Below are positions 51,883 to 60,902 of a stretch of DNA of 64,000 nt, one piece after another (position 1 is the first letter of the stretch; each line of letters starts with the position of its first letter). This DNA is from RGIG3009 sp045648765 (GTDB lineage: Bacteria > Bacillota > Clostridia > Oscillospirales > Acutalibacteraceae). The notes beneath the pieces are model-generated. The model was given only the letters and a program-made list of their open reading frames with translations, did no database searches and was not told the origin of the DNA. Location: assembly GCA_045648765.1 (NCBI GenBank), contig JAZROQ010000048.1:1-64000 (forward strand). Direction: 5' to 3'. Made by a program: the position numbers and the translations under genes.

Positions 51883-52865
51883 CACAACGACACCCCCGTC
51901 AGCACAACCATACCCACCACCGCTATCAGCAAAAGCGGCGCTGTCAGCAGTTTTGCGGCGCGCTCTTTGGACGTAAAAAAGGATACACCGTTGCCTATCG
52001 GCTTTATCACCCTTTTGTGGTGCAGCATCGCGGGCAGCAGCGCCGCCACGCCAAAAGCCGCCACCGTCAAAAACACCACCAATGTTACCGTGTTTGCCGT
52101 TTCGGCCGACAAATACAACCCCACAAACGACAACAGTACCGACATCAAATTGTTGGCGCCGTGCAACACCACCGACGGCCAAATACTGTCAGTCAACACC
52201 ACCAAATAGGCAAGCCCCAACCCCAGCAAAAACGCAAACGGAATTTGCACCAAGTTACCGTGGAACAATCCAAACAACGCGGCAGAAAGCACCACTGCCA
52301 CACCGTCGCCGTGTGCGCGCAACGTTCCAAACACAAACCCGCGGAAAATCCATTCTTCCACAAACGCGGGTAACAATGCCGTAGAGATAATATTAAGCAG
52401 CAAACTCACCGCAGTTTTTTCCACCGTTTCAGAAAACTGCGGCAACGGAATCCCCACCGACTCCATCATCACCATCAGCCACCCTGTCACTACGTTGGAC
52501 AAAATAGTAATCGCCATTCCACCCAAAACACAAACCGCAAACAATCCACCATTCACTTTTTTGGAAGGAAACATCACTGCTCTTCGGCGAGAGCATAACG
52601 CCACCACCGCGGTCGGCACCGCCAAACACAAAACGTACCCCAACGTGTTCAGCAATACAAACTGCGTGTTTCCCAAACCGTAGTTTTCCGCTTTAAGGTC
52701 CCAACCGTTTAAAAAAACAAAAACCAGCAACCCGGTCGAAACCAGCATCTGCGTGCAGAGCAACAGTATCAACAACCCGCCCACAAAGTTGCCGTCTTTT
52801 TTAATTTTTTTGTGTTCTTGCAAAAAAGGGGATTCCCCCATAAAATCCGGTTGCATCGACTCCAT
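51882..52865 (-). CDS. CPBP-family intramembrane metalloprotease
   Basis: This protein of about 327 residues has about eight membrane helices and the CPBP motifs EEWIFRG (EExxxR), FGLFHGN (FxxxH) and VLHGANN (HxxxN/D), which hold the metal. Bacterial members process peptides or give immunity to bacteriocins; the substrate is unknown. The start at 52865 is set by the promoter at 52899-52927, which excludes the start at 52910. It is coupled to tadA. Confidence 0.9.
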   Translation of the reverse strand: MESMQPDFMGESPFLQEHKKIKKDGNFVGGLLILLLCTQMLVSTGLLVFVFLNGWDLKAENYGLGNTQFVLLNTLGYVLCLAVPTAVVALCSRRRAVMFPSKKVNGGLFAVCVLGGMAITILSNVVTGWLMVMMESVGIPLPQFSETVEKTAVSLLLNIISTALLPAFVEEWIFRGFVFGTLRAHGDGVAVVLSAALFGLFHGNLVQIPFAFLLGLGLAYLVVLTDSIWPSVVLHGANNLMSVLLSFVGLYLSAETANTVTLVVFLTVAAFGVAALLPAMLHHKRVIKPIGNGVSFFTSKERAAKLLTAPLLLIAVVGMVVLTGVSL

Positions 52866-52898
52866 ACCGCTTTGCCTTTCTGCCTTCCATTTTTTGCT

Positions 52899-52927
52899 AT
52901 TGTACCACATTCCCTTTGTTTACGCAA
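52899..52927 (-). promoter_or_regulatory. Promoter of the CPBP-tadA unit
   Basis: TTGCGT (52922-52927), 17 bp and TACAAT (52899-52904) on the minus strand. Confidence 0.7.
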
Positions 52928-52952
52928 GAAAAAGAGAAATTTCAAAAAAAGG

Positions 52953-52981
52953 TTGCCGTAGACAGCAAAATCGTATATAAT
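52953..52981 (+). promoter_or_regulatory. Promoter of icd
   Basis: TTGCCG (52953-52958), 17 bp and TATAAT (52976-52981), divergent from the CPBP promoter. Confidence 0.75.
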
Positions 52982-53014
52982 GAAACCATTCTTCAATTGA
53001 AAGAGGTCAAACGT

Positions 53015-54214
53015 ATGAAAAAAATTCAAATGACTACCCCGCTGGTTGAAATGGACGGCGACGAAATGACCCGCATTTTGTGGCAGGCCATCAAAGAAAA
53101 ATTGTTGTTGCCCTTTGTGGATTTAAAATGTGAATATTACGATTTGGGTCTCCCCTATCGTAACGAAACGGACGACGCGGTCACCACCGCCGCCGCCGAA
53201 GCCATCAAAAAATACGGTGTCGGCGTCAAATGCGCCACCATCACCCCCAACGCCCAACGCGTGAAAGAATACAACTTAAAAGAAATGTGGAAAAGCCCCA
53301 ACGGCACCATCCGCGCCGTGCTCGATGGCACCGTGTTCCGTGCTCCCGTGGTGGTAGAAGGCATCCGCCCCGTGGTTTCCACGTGGAAAAAGCCCATCAT
53401 TTTGGCGCGTCACGCCTACGGCGATATTTACAAAAACTCCGAGCTGTACGTCAAAGACGCCGCCAAGGCGGAACTGTGCATCACCTACCCCGACGGCAGT
53501 GTCGAGAAAAAAGATATCCACAACTTCAAAGGCGCCGGTGTCGTTATGGGTATGCACAACACCGATGCTTCCATCACATCGTTTGCTCATGCTTGTTTCC
53601 AATATGCGTTGTCGGTCAAACAAGACTTGTGGTTTTCTACCAAAGATACCATTTCCAAAACATACGACCACCGTTTCAAGGACATTTTTGCCGAACTGTA
53701 TGAAACACAATACAAAGAAGCATTCGAAGCCGCCGGCATCGAATATTTCTACACGCTGATTGACGATGCGGTTGCGCGCGTTGTCCGTTCGGAAGGCGGT
53801 TTCATTTGGGCGTGCAAAAACTACGACGGCGACGTTATGAGCGATATGGTTGCCACCGCATTCGGCTCACTCGCCATGATGACCAGCGTGCTCGTTTCCC
53901 CCGACGGAAAATACGAATACGAAGCCGCCCACGGCACCGTCACCCGCCATTATTACAAACACTTAAAAGGCGAAGCCACTTCCACCAACTCGGTTGCCAC
54001 CATTTTTGCATGGTCGGGCGCTTTGCGCAAACGCGGCGAACTCGACAACCTGCCCGACCTGGTTGCCTTTGCCGACCGTTTGGAAAAAGCCACCATCGAC
54101 ACCATCGAAGGCGGCATCATGACCGGCGACCTATATGCACTTTCCACGCTTGAAAACAAAACCAAAGTCGGCTCGCTGGAATTTTTGGATGCCATCGCCC
54201 AAAAATTGGCTTGA
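53015..54214 (+). CDS. icd: Isocitrate dehydrogenase (NADP), eukaryotic-type
   Basis: This 399-residue enzyme oxidises isocitrate to 2-oxoglutarate. TPLVEMDGDEMTRILWQ, YYDLGLPYRNETDD and ATITPNAQRVKEY are typical of the homodimeric subfamily II. WACKNYDGDVMSDM binds the metal, and AAHGTVTRHYYKH contacts the cofactor. The start is the ATG at 53015 behind AAGAGGT. In this clostridial setting it probably supplies 2-oxoglutarate and NADPH for glutamate, the precursor of the proBAC route. Confidence 0.96.
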   Translation: MKKIQMTTPLVEMDGDEMTRILWQAIKEKLLLPFVDLKCEYYDLGLPYRNETDDAVTTAAAEAIKKYGVGVKCATITPNAQRVKEYNLKEMWKSPNGTIRAVLDGTVFRAPVVVEGIRPVVSTWKKPIILARHAYGDIYKNSELYVKDAAKAELCITYPDGSVEKKDIHNFKGAGVVMGMHNTDASITSFAHACFQYALSVKQDLWFSTKDTISKTYDHRFKDIFAELYETQYKEAFEAAGIEYFYTLIDDAVARVVRSEGGFIWACKNYDGDVMSDMVATAFGSLAMMTSVLVSPDGKYEYEAAHGTVTRHYYKHLKGEATSTNSVATIFAWSGALRKRGELDNLPDLVAFADRLEKATIDTIEGGIMTGDLYALSTLENKTKVGSLEFLDAIAQKLA

Positions 54215-54239
54215 CAAGAAATTTTAGAAGTGATATAGT
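54211..54239 (+). promoter_or_regulatory. Promoter of thiT, overlapping the icd stop codon
   Basis: TTGACA (54211-54216), 17 bp and TATAGT (54234-54239). The icd stop TGA (54212-54214) lies within the -35 hexamer. Confidence 0.8.
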
Positions 54240-54251
54240 ATAAGCACGTTA

Positions 54252-54342
54252 AACAAGGGGTGCTGAGATTCCTCGGCTGAGAGAAAGCTTGTGCTTTTAA
54301 CCCTTTCACCTGATTCGGATAATGCCGACGGAGGGATGTTTG
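54252..54342 (+). promoter_or_regulatory. TPP riboswitch
   Basis: GGGGTGCTGAGATTCC, GGCTGAGAGAA, ACCCTTTCACCTGATTCGGA and TAATGCCGACGGAGGGA are the conserved THI-box pieces in order. It precedes thiT with a terminator between, so thiamine pyrophosphate should turn off thiT. Confidence 0.95.
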
Positions 54343-54379
54343 ATTCAGCGGAATTTCCGCGGGTTTTGCTGTGTTGCAA

Positions 54380-54420
54380 CGCCCCTCTCGGCTTTTGTTC
54401 GAGAGGGGCGTATTTTATTT
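54380..54420 (+). terminator. Expression-platform terminator of the TPP riboswitch
   Basis: CGCCCCTCTCG and CGAGAGGGGCG pair around a 9-base loop, followed by TATTTTATTT. Confidence 0.9.
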
Positions 54421-54441
54421 GTTAAAGGACTGTGATACTTA

Positions 54442-55275
54442 ATGACTCGCAAAGAATCCGTTTACCGTTTAACCGAAACCGCCATACTACTTGGCTTTGC
54501 TGCTGTGCTCAGCGTTATCAAAATCATCGATATGCCGTACGGCGGCAGCGTCACGGCATTTAGCATGTTGCCGCTGTTGGTTGTTGCCTACCGCTACGGC
54601 ACCCGTTGGGGCACTTTTGCCGCTTTTGTCTACGGCATCATCCAACTGCTTTTGGGGTTGGATAACTTTTCATACGCTACTTCTGCCCTCGCTTTTGTAA
54701 TGATTTTGCTGTTCGATTATCTGCTGGCCTTTGTTGTGCTGGGTCTCGGCGGTGTGTTCCGCCGTTTTCACCTGTCGCAAGGCGCCGCTTTGTCGGTTGC
54801 CGCCGTATCCACCGGCATTTTGCGCTATTTGTGCCACGTCGTTTCGGGCTGTACCGTGTGGGCAGGCTTATCTGTCCCCACCAAAGAAGCCTTGCTCTAT
54901 TCCCTTTCATACAACGCGTGCTACATGATACCCGAAATCATCATTTTGGTGTTGGGCAGCATCTACCTGTCACGTTTGCTTTCCTTGTCAGACGGACATA
55001 TCCAACGCATCGCCCCCGCCAACGGCAACACCTCTCGCACAGGCTTTGTTCTCTCGATCATTGCCAAAACCGTGTTGCTTGCCACCGCCGTTTTGGCAGT
55101 GTGCCAAATCTTCCCGCACTTGCAATGGGAATCCGGCACCTTCTTCCTGCTTGGTCTTAAAAACGTGGGTTGGGGCATGGTCGGCATCACCGCCCTTGTG
55201 GGTGTGTTCGTGTTTGCGGTGTTGGAGCTCCTTGCCAAACATTTCAAATTGAACAATCCGTCTAAAAAGGTGTAA
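54442..55275 (+). CDS. thiT: Thiamine ECF transporter S-component
   Basis: This 277-residue membrane protein binds thiamine and works with the shared ECF module (not in this window). The N-terminus TAILLGFAAVLSVIKIIDMPYGG is split over the first helix and loop; GGSVTAFSMLPLLVVAYRYG and RYLCHVVSGCTVWAG are typical of ThiT. A C-terminal part with two more helices makes it longer than the 190 or so residues of Lactococcus ThiT. Control by the TPP riboswitch supports the call. Confidence 0.93.
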   Translation: MTRKESVYRLTETAILLGFAAVLSVIKIIDMPYGGSVTAFSMLPLLVVAYRYGTRWGTFAAFVYGIIQLLLGLDNFSYATSALAFVMILLFDYLLAFVVLGLGGVFRRFHLSQGAALSVAAVSTGILRYLCHVVSGCTVWAGLSVPTKEALLYSLSYNACYMIPEIIILVLGSIYLSRLLSLSDGHIQRIAPANGNTSRTGFVLSIIAKTVLLATAVLAVCQIFPHLQWESGTFFLLGLKNVGWGMVGITALVGVFVFAVLELLAKHFKLNNPSKKV

Positions 55276-55290
55276 AAACCCGTTTTGGTA

Positions 55291-55318
55291 TAGACAAAAA
55301 AGCGGTTTTAGGTATAAT
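55291..55318 (+). promoter_or_regulatory. Promoter of a tiny transcription unit
   Basis: TAGACA (55291-55296), 16 bp and TATAAT (55313-55318). It would start a transcript of about 100 nt ending at the terminator 55391-55427. Confidence 0.55.
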
Positions 55319-55348
55319 AAAGATATCATTTTTCCAAAGAGAAGTCTT

Positions 55349-55387
55349 ATGCGTAAAACCAATCTTATCAAAGTCGAAACCATATAA
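55349..55387 (+). CDS. Possible 12-residue peptide
   Basis: The reading MRKTNLIKVETI-stop lies between a promoter and a terminator, with AAAGAGAAG upstream of the ATG. I do not recognise the peptide. The unit could instead be a short non-coding RNA. Confidence 0.35.
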   Translation: MRKTNLIKVETI

Positions 55388-55390
55388 CAC

Positions 55391-55427
55391 AAAGCGCCCA
55401 CCGCTGAGCGGTAGGCGCTTTTTATTT
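55391..55427. terminator. Bidirectional terminator between the small unit and malQ
   Basis: AAAGCGCC-ACCGC-tga-GCGGT-GGCGCTTTTTATTTT; the stem overlaps the malQ stop codon region. Confidence 0.85.
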
Positions 55428-56906
55428 TACCAATCGTCCGTATAATGTTGTCATTTTTCGCAGTTTTTTAGCCAACTCGTCGTTTGCGGCATCCTTGCTC
55501 ATTCGCCATTTCCAGTTTCCCCCCAATGTCGAAGGCGTGTTAATGCGCGCCTCACTGCCAAGTCCCAAGCAATCTGCCATCGTCACAATGGCCGTGTCGG
55601 CAACCGACATCATCAAAGCACGTATCATCGCCCACGGTAACGCTGCGGTGCTTTTTACGTTCAAATACTGCTTGGCATGTGTCAACTCCTCAGCCGTTGC
55701 TGTCGTTGCCCACCCCAACACCGTGTCGTTGTCGTGTGTACCGGTATATACCACAGAATTTTTGGAGTGATTGTGCGGCAAATATTCGCTTTCCTCATAC
55801 GGGTTGAACGCAAATTGCAATATTTTCATTCCCGGGAATTCCGAATCCGCCAACAAATCAATCACCGCTTGGGTAGAAAACCCCAAATCCTCGGCAATAA
55901 TCGGCAGGTGTCCACCGCAATCGTTTTTGAGTGCACGAATCAAATCCATCCCCGGTCCTTTGCGCCACACCCCGCTTTTGGCGTTTTTTGCTCCGTAAGG
56001 AATACAATAAAACGATTCCAACCCCCGAAAATGGTCAATGCGCACCACGTCATACACTTGCAGTGCGCGCTTCATGCGTTGCCGCCACCAACGGTACGGC
56101 TCGGCTTCTTGTTGCATATATTGCCAGTGGTAAACAGGCATTCCCCATAACTGCCCTTCGTCACAAAACACATCCGGCGGGCACCCCGCCACCACACGCG
56201 GTAAAAGTTCTTCGTCCAAATCAAACTGCGCCGTGTTTGCCCACACATCTACGCTGTCGTCTGCCACATAAATCGGCATATCCCCAATAATCTCAACACC
56301 TTGTTTGTTGGCATAGCCTTTAACCCCATACCATTGCCGATAAAACTCAAATTGCAAAAACCGATAAAAATCCATTGCATCCGAAAGCGCCCGCCGCGCC
56401 TCGGCCAAGGCTTCGGGGTGCCGAAATTTCAGCGGTTTTGCCCATTTGCGCCAACTTTTTCCGCCGTTTTTCTCTTTCAGCGCCATAAACAAAACGTATT
56501 CCTCTAACCACTCGGTTTCCTCGTGACAAAACTGACTGTACGCGGCATTCGTTTTGTCAAACCGCGCATACGCCTTCTTAAGCACTTTCAGCCGATATCT
56601 ATATAACTTCTCATAATCCACGCTATCTCCACTGCCAAAATCGACCGCCGCAAACTCTGCTTTTTTCAACAACCCTTCTTCGCAAAGCGTATCCAAATCA
56701 ATAAAATAGGGGTTCCCTGCCGCCGCCGAAAACGATTGGTACGGCGAATCTCCATAATTTGTCGGGTTTAGCGGCAATATCTGCCAATAGCGTTGCCCTG
56801 CTTTTTTCAAAAAATCCACAAATAAAAACGCGTCTTTCCCCAGTGTGCCAATTCCATATGGCGACGGCAACGAAAAAACCGGCAATAACACTCCACTCGC
56901 GCGCAT
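55422..56906 (-). CDS. malQ: 4-alpha-glucanotransferase
   Basis: This 494-residue enzyme moves alpha-1,4-glucan segments (amylomaltase, GH77). ASGVLLPVFSLPSPYGIGTLG opens the protein, split over its first strand. YQSFSAAAGNPYFID, GDMPIYVADDSVDVWAN, VRIDHFRGLESF (nucleophile Asp), IAEDLGF (Glu) and YTGTHDNDTVLGW follow. The start is the ATG at 56906 behind AGGAGTGG; the longer reading overlaps the promoter region. It points to glycogen or maltodextrin use. Confidence 0.96.
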   Translation of the reverse strand: MRASGVLLPVFSLPSPYGIGTLGKDAFLFVDFLKKAGQRYWQILPLNPTNYGDSPYQSFSAAAGNPYFIDLDTLCEEGLLKKAEFAAVDFGSGDSVDYEKLYRYRLKVLKKAYARFDKTNAAYSQFCHEETEWLEEYVLFMALKEKNGGKSWRKWAKPLKFRHPEALAEARRALSDAMDFYRFLQFEFYRQWYGVKGYANKQGVEIIGDMPIYVADDSVDVWANTAQFDLDEELLPRVVAGCPPDVFCDEGQLWGMPVYHWQYMQQEAEPYRWWRQRMKRALQVYDVVRIDHFRGLESFYCIPYGAKNAKSGVWRKGPGMDLIRALKNDCGGHLPIIAEDLGFSTQAVIDLLADSEFPGMKILQFAFNPYEESEYLPHNHSKNSVVYTGTHDNDTVLGWATTATAEELTHAKQYLNVKSTAALPWAMIRALMMSVADTAIVTMADCLGLGSEARINTPSTLGGNWKWRMSKDAANDELAKKLRKMTTLYGRLVK

Positions 56907-56955
56907 ATTCCCACTCCTGTTTACAGTTTTCATTAGTATATGCGCTTTACAAAAC

Positions 56956-56997
56956 AAAAAACACCTAAACATTTTACGTTTAGGTGTTTTTTATTTT
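56956..56997. terminator. Terminator of the zinc-ribbon/Sel1 gene
   Basis: AACACCTAAAC and GTTTAGGTGTT form the stem, with A and T runs on both sides, right after the stop at 56999. Confidence 0.85.
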
Positions 56998-56998
56998 A

Positions 56999-57748
56999 TC
57001 AACCGGTTTTTTGGTAATCGCTGCACCACACTTTACGCGGGTCGTCACAATGTGCCAAATAATACGAAGTACTTTGCTTTGTGCATATTCCGTTTTGATA
57101 GTAACGGCACACCAAACTGGCTTGCACATCGTTCACAATGTCGGCGGCGCCGGCATGTCCTTCTTTTGCCAACCGTTCCAATGCGTCGTAATCCTTTTCC
57201 CGCAACGCGCGTTGATAATCGGCTTCCATTCTCCGTACGCGCCGATTGTTTTTTACTATCGGGCGCAGTTCTTCCAACCGACTCTCACAAATCTTGGCAA
57301 CATCTTCATCGCAACCAAGTTCCAATGCTTTTTCCATCAAATACAAAATTGTGTCATACTCGTTAGGATCGTTGTGAGCATCTAACAAGGCCGCTGCATA
57401 CATCGCCATACCGTGAGGAGATTTGGCGTCGGAAGCCACCTTCAAATACGATAACGCTTCTTCGGACTCTCCGTCCGAAACCAACCCCACGCCAATAAAC
57501 AAATTCGCATCTGCCGAACCTTTTTTAGCGGCAGCCTGTAACAATTGCGGATGATTATCCATCTCCCGCGCCATTTCGTATAAGCGGTCGGCGGTATAAA
57601 CGTTTAGCGCTTCGTCATTTATTTTTCCGTTTATAGCGTCGTCGAGCAAAATGCTGTCACCGCACAACGTGCAATAAGCCGTTTTAATGCCACTGTGTAA
57701 ACGAATTTTACCCGCGCAAGCAGGACATATCACATCAACAAAAGACAT
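56999..57748 (-). CDS. Zinc-ribbon and Sel1-repeat protein of unknown function
   Basis: This 249-residue protein starts with a zinc ribbon (CPACAGK...CTLCG, residues 9-29). Sel1/TPR-like helical repeats (about 75-200) follow, with AAKKGSADANLFIGVGLVSDG typical of Sel1. A C-terminal Cys-rich end (CRYYQNGIC, YYLAHCDDPRKVWCSDY) is unusual and may bind metal. No membrane helix is present. Its ATG abuts the stop of the 1020-residue gene, so they are translated together. I do not recognise a named family. Confidence 0.7.
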   Translation of the reverse strand: MSFVDVICPACAGKIRLHSGIKTAYCTLCGDSILLDDAINGKINDEALNVYTADRLYEMAREMDNHPQLLQAAAKKGSADANLFIGVGLVSDGESEEALSYLKVASDAKSPHGMAMYAAALLDAHNDPNEYDTILYLMEKALELGCDEDVAKICESRLEELRPIVKNNRRVRRMEADYQRALREKDYDALERLAKEGHAGAADIVNDVQASLVCRYYQNGICTKQSTSYYLAHCDDPRKVWCSDYQKTG

Positions 57749-60700
57749 TTACTTCGCCTCCTTTGATTGTGTTGTGGTGGTCGCGGCATCTTTTTCGGTG
57801 CTTTCCTCATATACCACGGGTTTTAAAGTGGGAAGCTTCCCGTTTTTCATTTCCCAAATCTCGTCGCTCCAACCCAACGTCTCGGTCAAAAATGCAGTGG
57901 TCGTCATGGTGCGCGCCGGCTTCAAGTTTTTGCCGTTGGGGAAAATCGATGCCGATTTGTAACTGTTTTCCGTCACCAAATCTTCCTGACCGCAGCTTTT
58001 TGACGCCTTCTTGGTACCATACACAAACGAGTTCACCACGTCGGGTCCCTCGTCTTTTCGGAACTTGCGACCGGCAACAATACAGTAATCATAGCTGCTG
58101 GTTTTGTTTTTGCGGTTGGTTGTTTTTACCGAACACGTCATGGCGTGGAAACTGTTTTCGATCACGTCATCGGCGGTAATTGTTCCGACAAGCGCTCCCA
58201 CATACGGTTCTATCGCTTTGTTTTTGCTGTCACGACATACCACCGAAAGTTTTCCCTGCGCATAACTGTTTTTTATGTTGGCTTGACCACCCACAGTACC
58301 CACAGAGCAAATAACTTGACCGTCTGCCGCTTCGTCAGCCGTTACGTTGACCGCTAATTCCCCGTCAAAGAACGAGCGCAAAGCTTTCCCGTTAGTACCG
58401 ACCAAACCGCCTATATACAAAGAAGCAAGATCGGTATTAGACTTGTCGTTAACGGTAACGTGGAATTTTCCGGTATAAGAGGAGCCATCCAACAAGCCGC
58501 TGCTATCACCTGCCAAACCGCCCAACTCATATCGGGGCGTGTTGTTGCCGGTAATAAAATCCAATTTAAAGGTAACCGAAGTGTTGGTGTGACAATTGAC
58601 TATCTCACCGCTATTCTGTGCAGAAAACACACCAAAGCACAACTTTTTGGGATTCACAAACTCTTTTGCCTCAAAGGTGACCGCACCGTCCGTAACACGG
58701 CAATCGGCAAGTGTGCCCTGCTTGGCATTTTTGGCGGTAAGTACCGCCAAGTCAACGGTTTGCGTTTCAGCAAAAGTACGGGTAATCCCTTTAACCGAAA
58801 CATCCAACAATACTCCGCGATTCGTCCCCACTAACGCTTGTTGCCACGTTCCGTCTTGGAAAGTAAGATGTTGCAGTTTCCCGAAGTTTTGTTCAATAAA
58901 AGGTGCTTCGGTTGTCGCAACATGGGATAACGTGTGTCCGTTTCCATCAATTTCGCCAAAAAAGAATTTTACCGTGGGCAACGCCTTGTCTTCCAAATCC
59001 AAATCCGCCTCTAATCGATATGTGCCCAACGGATTAGTGTTAAGAATCGAAAAATCATCGGCATCGGCAATCGGAAGCACGCCGATGTGTGTGTTAAACG
59101 TCAACAACGACCAAACAAGAGCCGCCACCGACAACCCGAAAGATATGTTGGTAAGATGCGGCGCCAAATTTGTAAACCGACGACAAGCCGGACTGTATTG
59201 CGCCACATTTCTTTTTGTTTTTCCGCGCAAACGACGTGTTTCTTTTTGGGCTTTTTGAATTGCCACCAAAATCGGGCGCAACAAAAGCCAACCGCCCAAC
59301 AGCGAACCATATAACCAATAAACCGAATAATTAAGCACTTGTTGCGGTGCCAACAACCAATAGGCGCAAATAGCAAATGCCGCCACGGCAAAAGCCAACG
59401 TCACGCCCGAAACAATCGTCGCTTTTTTGCCGCTGCGTTGGCTGCTTGTTTGCAAATCATTGTCAAATTCGGCAATGGCTTGATTAACCTCGTTTTCAAC
59501 CTCATCACACGTGGCAATGTACGTCGCCACCGCTTGGTGCAACGCTTCGGTAAAAGCAACCCACTCTGCTTTATAAGAGGCATTTTCCTCTTGTAAAGCG
59601 CGTTCCGCCCAAGGAACAATCGGTTCCAAAACAACATTTTCCAGTCTAGCAGACCATTCGCGCTTTTCTTTTATTTGCGCCAAAACTTCGGCGCGTTTTT
59701 TATCGTCATCAAGATGCTTTTTCAAAAAAGCGTCCGCTTTTTTCTGCACATCCAACGTCGGCAACGCCACGGTTAATCCGTTTGACAAAACATTCACCAA
59801 GCGCCACGCGGCTTCGCTTCCGTTTTGGCTGCGCAAAGCCAAATATTGTAACTCTTGCGGTGTTACGTCTTGTCGAGACAAAACAGATTGGTGAAAAGCC
59901 GCACGGGCTTCCTCGTCGTCGAGTTTGTCATACAATGCGTCCACCACGGCATAGCGGCCAACCGTCCATTTTGCGTCTTTGCCCAACAACTGTTCTACAA
60001 ACATTCTCATTCGTTCTTTAACAGCCGTGGTCGAACCATCGGGAAGCGTGTCGGGAAGCGTCGGCTGCCCGCCCCAGTTTTCCCATGCCAAAGCAGGGTC
60101 GGTCCAACACAAAATATCACTGTTTTTCTGCAACAATGCCGCGGCGCGTTTTCGCAGAGTGTCGTCCGCTTTAATAGCGTCAACATCAAAATCCACGTCT
60201 TTCAGCGACACTTCAGCGGCCTCGGTTGCTTTTTCGGCAAACAGTTTGGAAAACGCTTTAAACATATCTCCCAAAGCAGCAAGCACATCCGCCTTGTCAA
60301 CGTCACCGATGTTTTGTTGGTATACCGTATGCAACACAGCGGTTAACCCCAACGAATATTCCCCCGGATTTGCCAACCCACCTGCTTTCGCCAGCAATTG
60401 GTGTATCCCGTTGAGCGTGTCGTTTTCGGGACAAGCGGCGGCATAATGCCCAATCCACTTTTTCATGCGAAACACGTCATTTTCAGCCGCACACCGAAAC
60501 ACTTTGGTATGCGTAAAAAACAAGGTTTTTTGGGCTACCTTTTCGTAATGGTCTTTCTGCTCGGCATTAGCATACCGACAAGCATACGTATACGACCGCT
60601 CGTTTACAAAAGGAATACCGCGATGAATCAAGGTTTCTTCACTGCCGCATTGCCGTTCGGCCAGCAACAACAACCAGTAAACCGCGCTGTTGTTCGGTTG

Positions 60701-60811
60701 CTCGTCCAACTCTTGGTTAAGCACGTCAATCGCACGATCATACTCCTCATCGCTCATTAAATTGATTGCCCGTTCCATACGGGGACTGATGTTCGATAAA
60801 ATATCTTCCAT
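57749..60811 (-). CDS. Large membrane protein with helical N-terminus and GLUG-like C-terminus
   Basis: This 1020-residue protein starts with TPR-like helices (AIDVLNQELDEQPNNSAVYWLLLLAE). It has two or three membrane helices near residues 470-590 and a large C-terminal region of beta repeats like GLUG motifs (GEIDGNGHTLSHV, FIGGLVGTN-type segments: LYIGGLVGTNGKALRSFF). The C-terminal part probably lies outside. The N-terminal part may contact the zinc-ribbon/Sel1 partner in the cytoplasm. The promoter is TTGCGT-17-TATGAT at 60842-60870; AAGGAGG precedes the ATG. Function unknown. Confidence 0.7.
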   Translation of the reverse strand: MEDILSNISPRMERAINLMSDEEYDRAIDVLNQELDEQPNNSAVYWLLLLAERQCGSEETLIHRGIPFVNERSYTYACRYANAEQKDHYEKVAQKTLFFTHTKVFRCAAENDVFRMKKWIGHYAAACPENDTLNGIHQLLAKAGGLANPGEYSLGLTAVLHTVYQQNIGDVDKADVLAALGDMFKAFSKLFAEKATEAAEVSLKDVDFDVDAIKADDTLRKRAAALLQKNSDILCWTDPALAWENWGGQPTLPDTLPDGSTTAVKERMRMFVEQLLGKDAKWTVGRYAVVDALYDKLDDEEARAAFHQSVLSRQDVTPQELQYLALRSQNGSEAAWRLVNVLSNGLTVALPTLDVQKKADAFLKKHLDDDKKRAEVLAQIKEKREWSARLENVVLEPIVPWAERALQEENASYKAEWVAFTEALHQAVATYIATCDEVENEVNQAIAEFDNDLQTSSQRSGKKATIVSGVTLAFAVAAFAICAYWLLAPQQVLNYSVYWLYGSLLGGWLLLRPILVAIQKAQKETRRLRGKTKRNVAQYSPACRRFTNLAPHLTNISFGLSVAALVWSLLTFNTHIGVLPIADADDFSILNTNPLGTYRLEADLDLEDKALPTVKFFFGEIDGNGHTLSHVATTEAPFIEQNFGKLQHLTFQDGTWQQALVGTNRGVLLDVSVKGITRTFAETQTVDLAVLTAKNAKQGTLADCRVTDGAVTFEAKEFVNPKKLCFGVFSAQNSGEIVNCHTNTSVTFKLDFITGNNTPRYELGGLAGDSSGLLDGSSYTGKFHVTVNDKSNTDLASLYIGGLVGTNGKALRSFFDGELAVNVTADEAADGQVICSVGTVGGQANIKNSYAQGKLSVVCRDSKNKAIEPYVGALVGTITADDVIENSFHAMTCSVKTTNRKNKTSSYDYCIVAGRKFRKDEGPDVVNSFVYGTKKASKSCGQEDLVTENSYKSASIFPNGKNLKPARTMTTTAFLTETLGWSDEIWEMKNGKLPTLKPVVYEESTEKDAATTTTQSKEAK

Positions 60812-60841
60812 AGGGACCCCTCCTTATTTCGGCTATTTTCA

Positions 60842-60870
60842 TCATATCATGAATAGTTTTATAACGCAAG
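60842..60870 (-). promoter_or_regulatory. Promoter of the large membrane protein operon
   Basis: TTGCGT (60865-60870), 17 bp and TATGAT (60842-60847) on the minus strand. Confidence 0.65.
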
Positions 60871-60902
60871 CCTTCCGTAAAAACACAAAAACCGTTGCTT
60901 TT

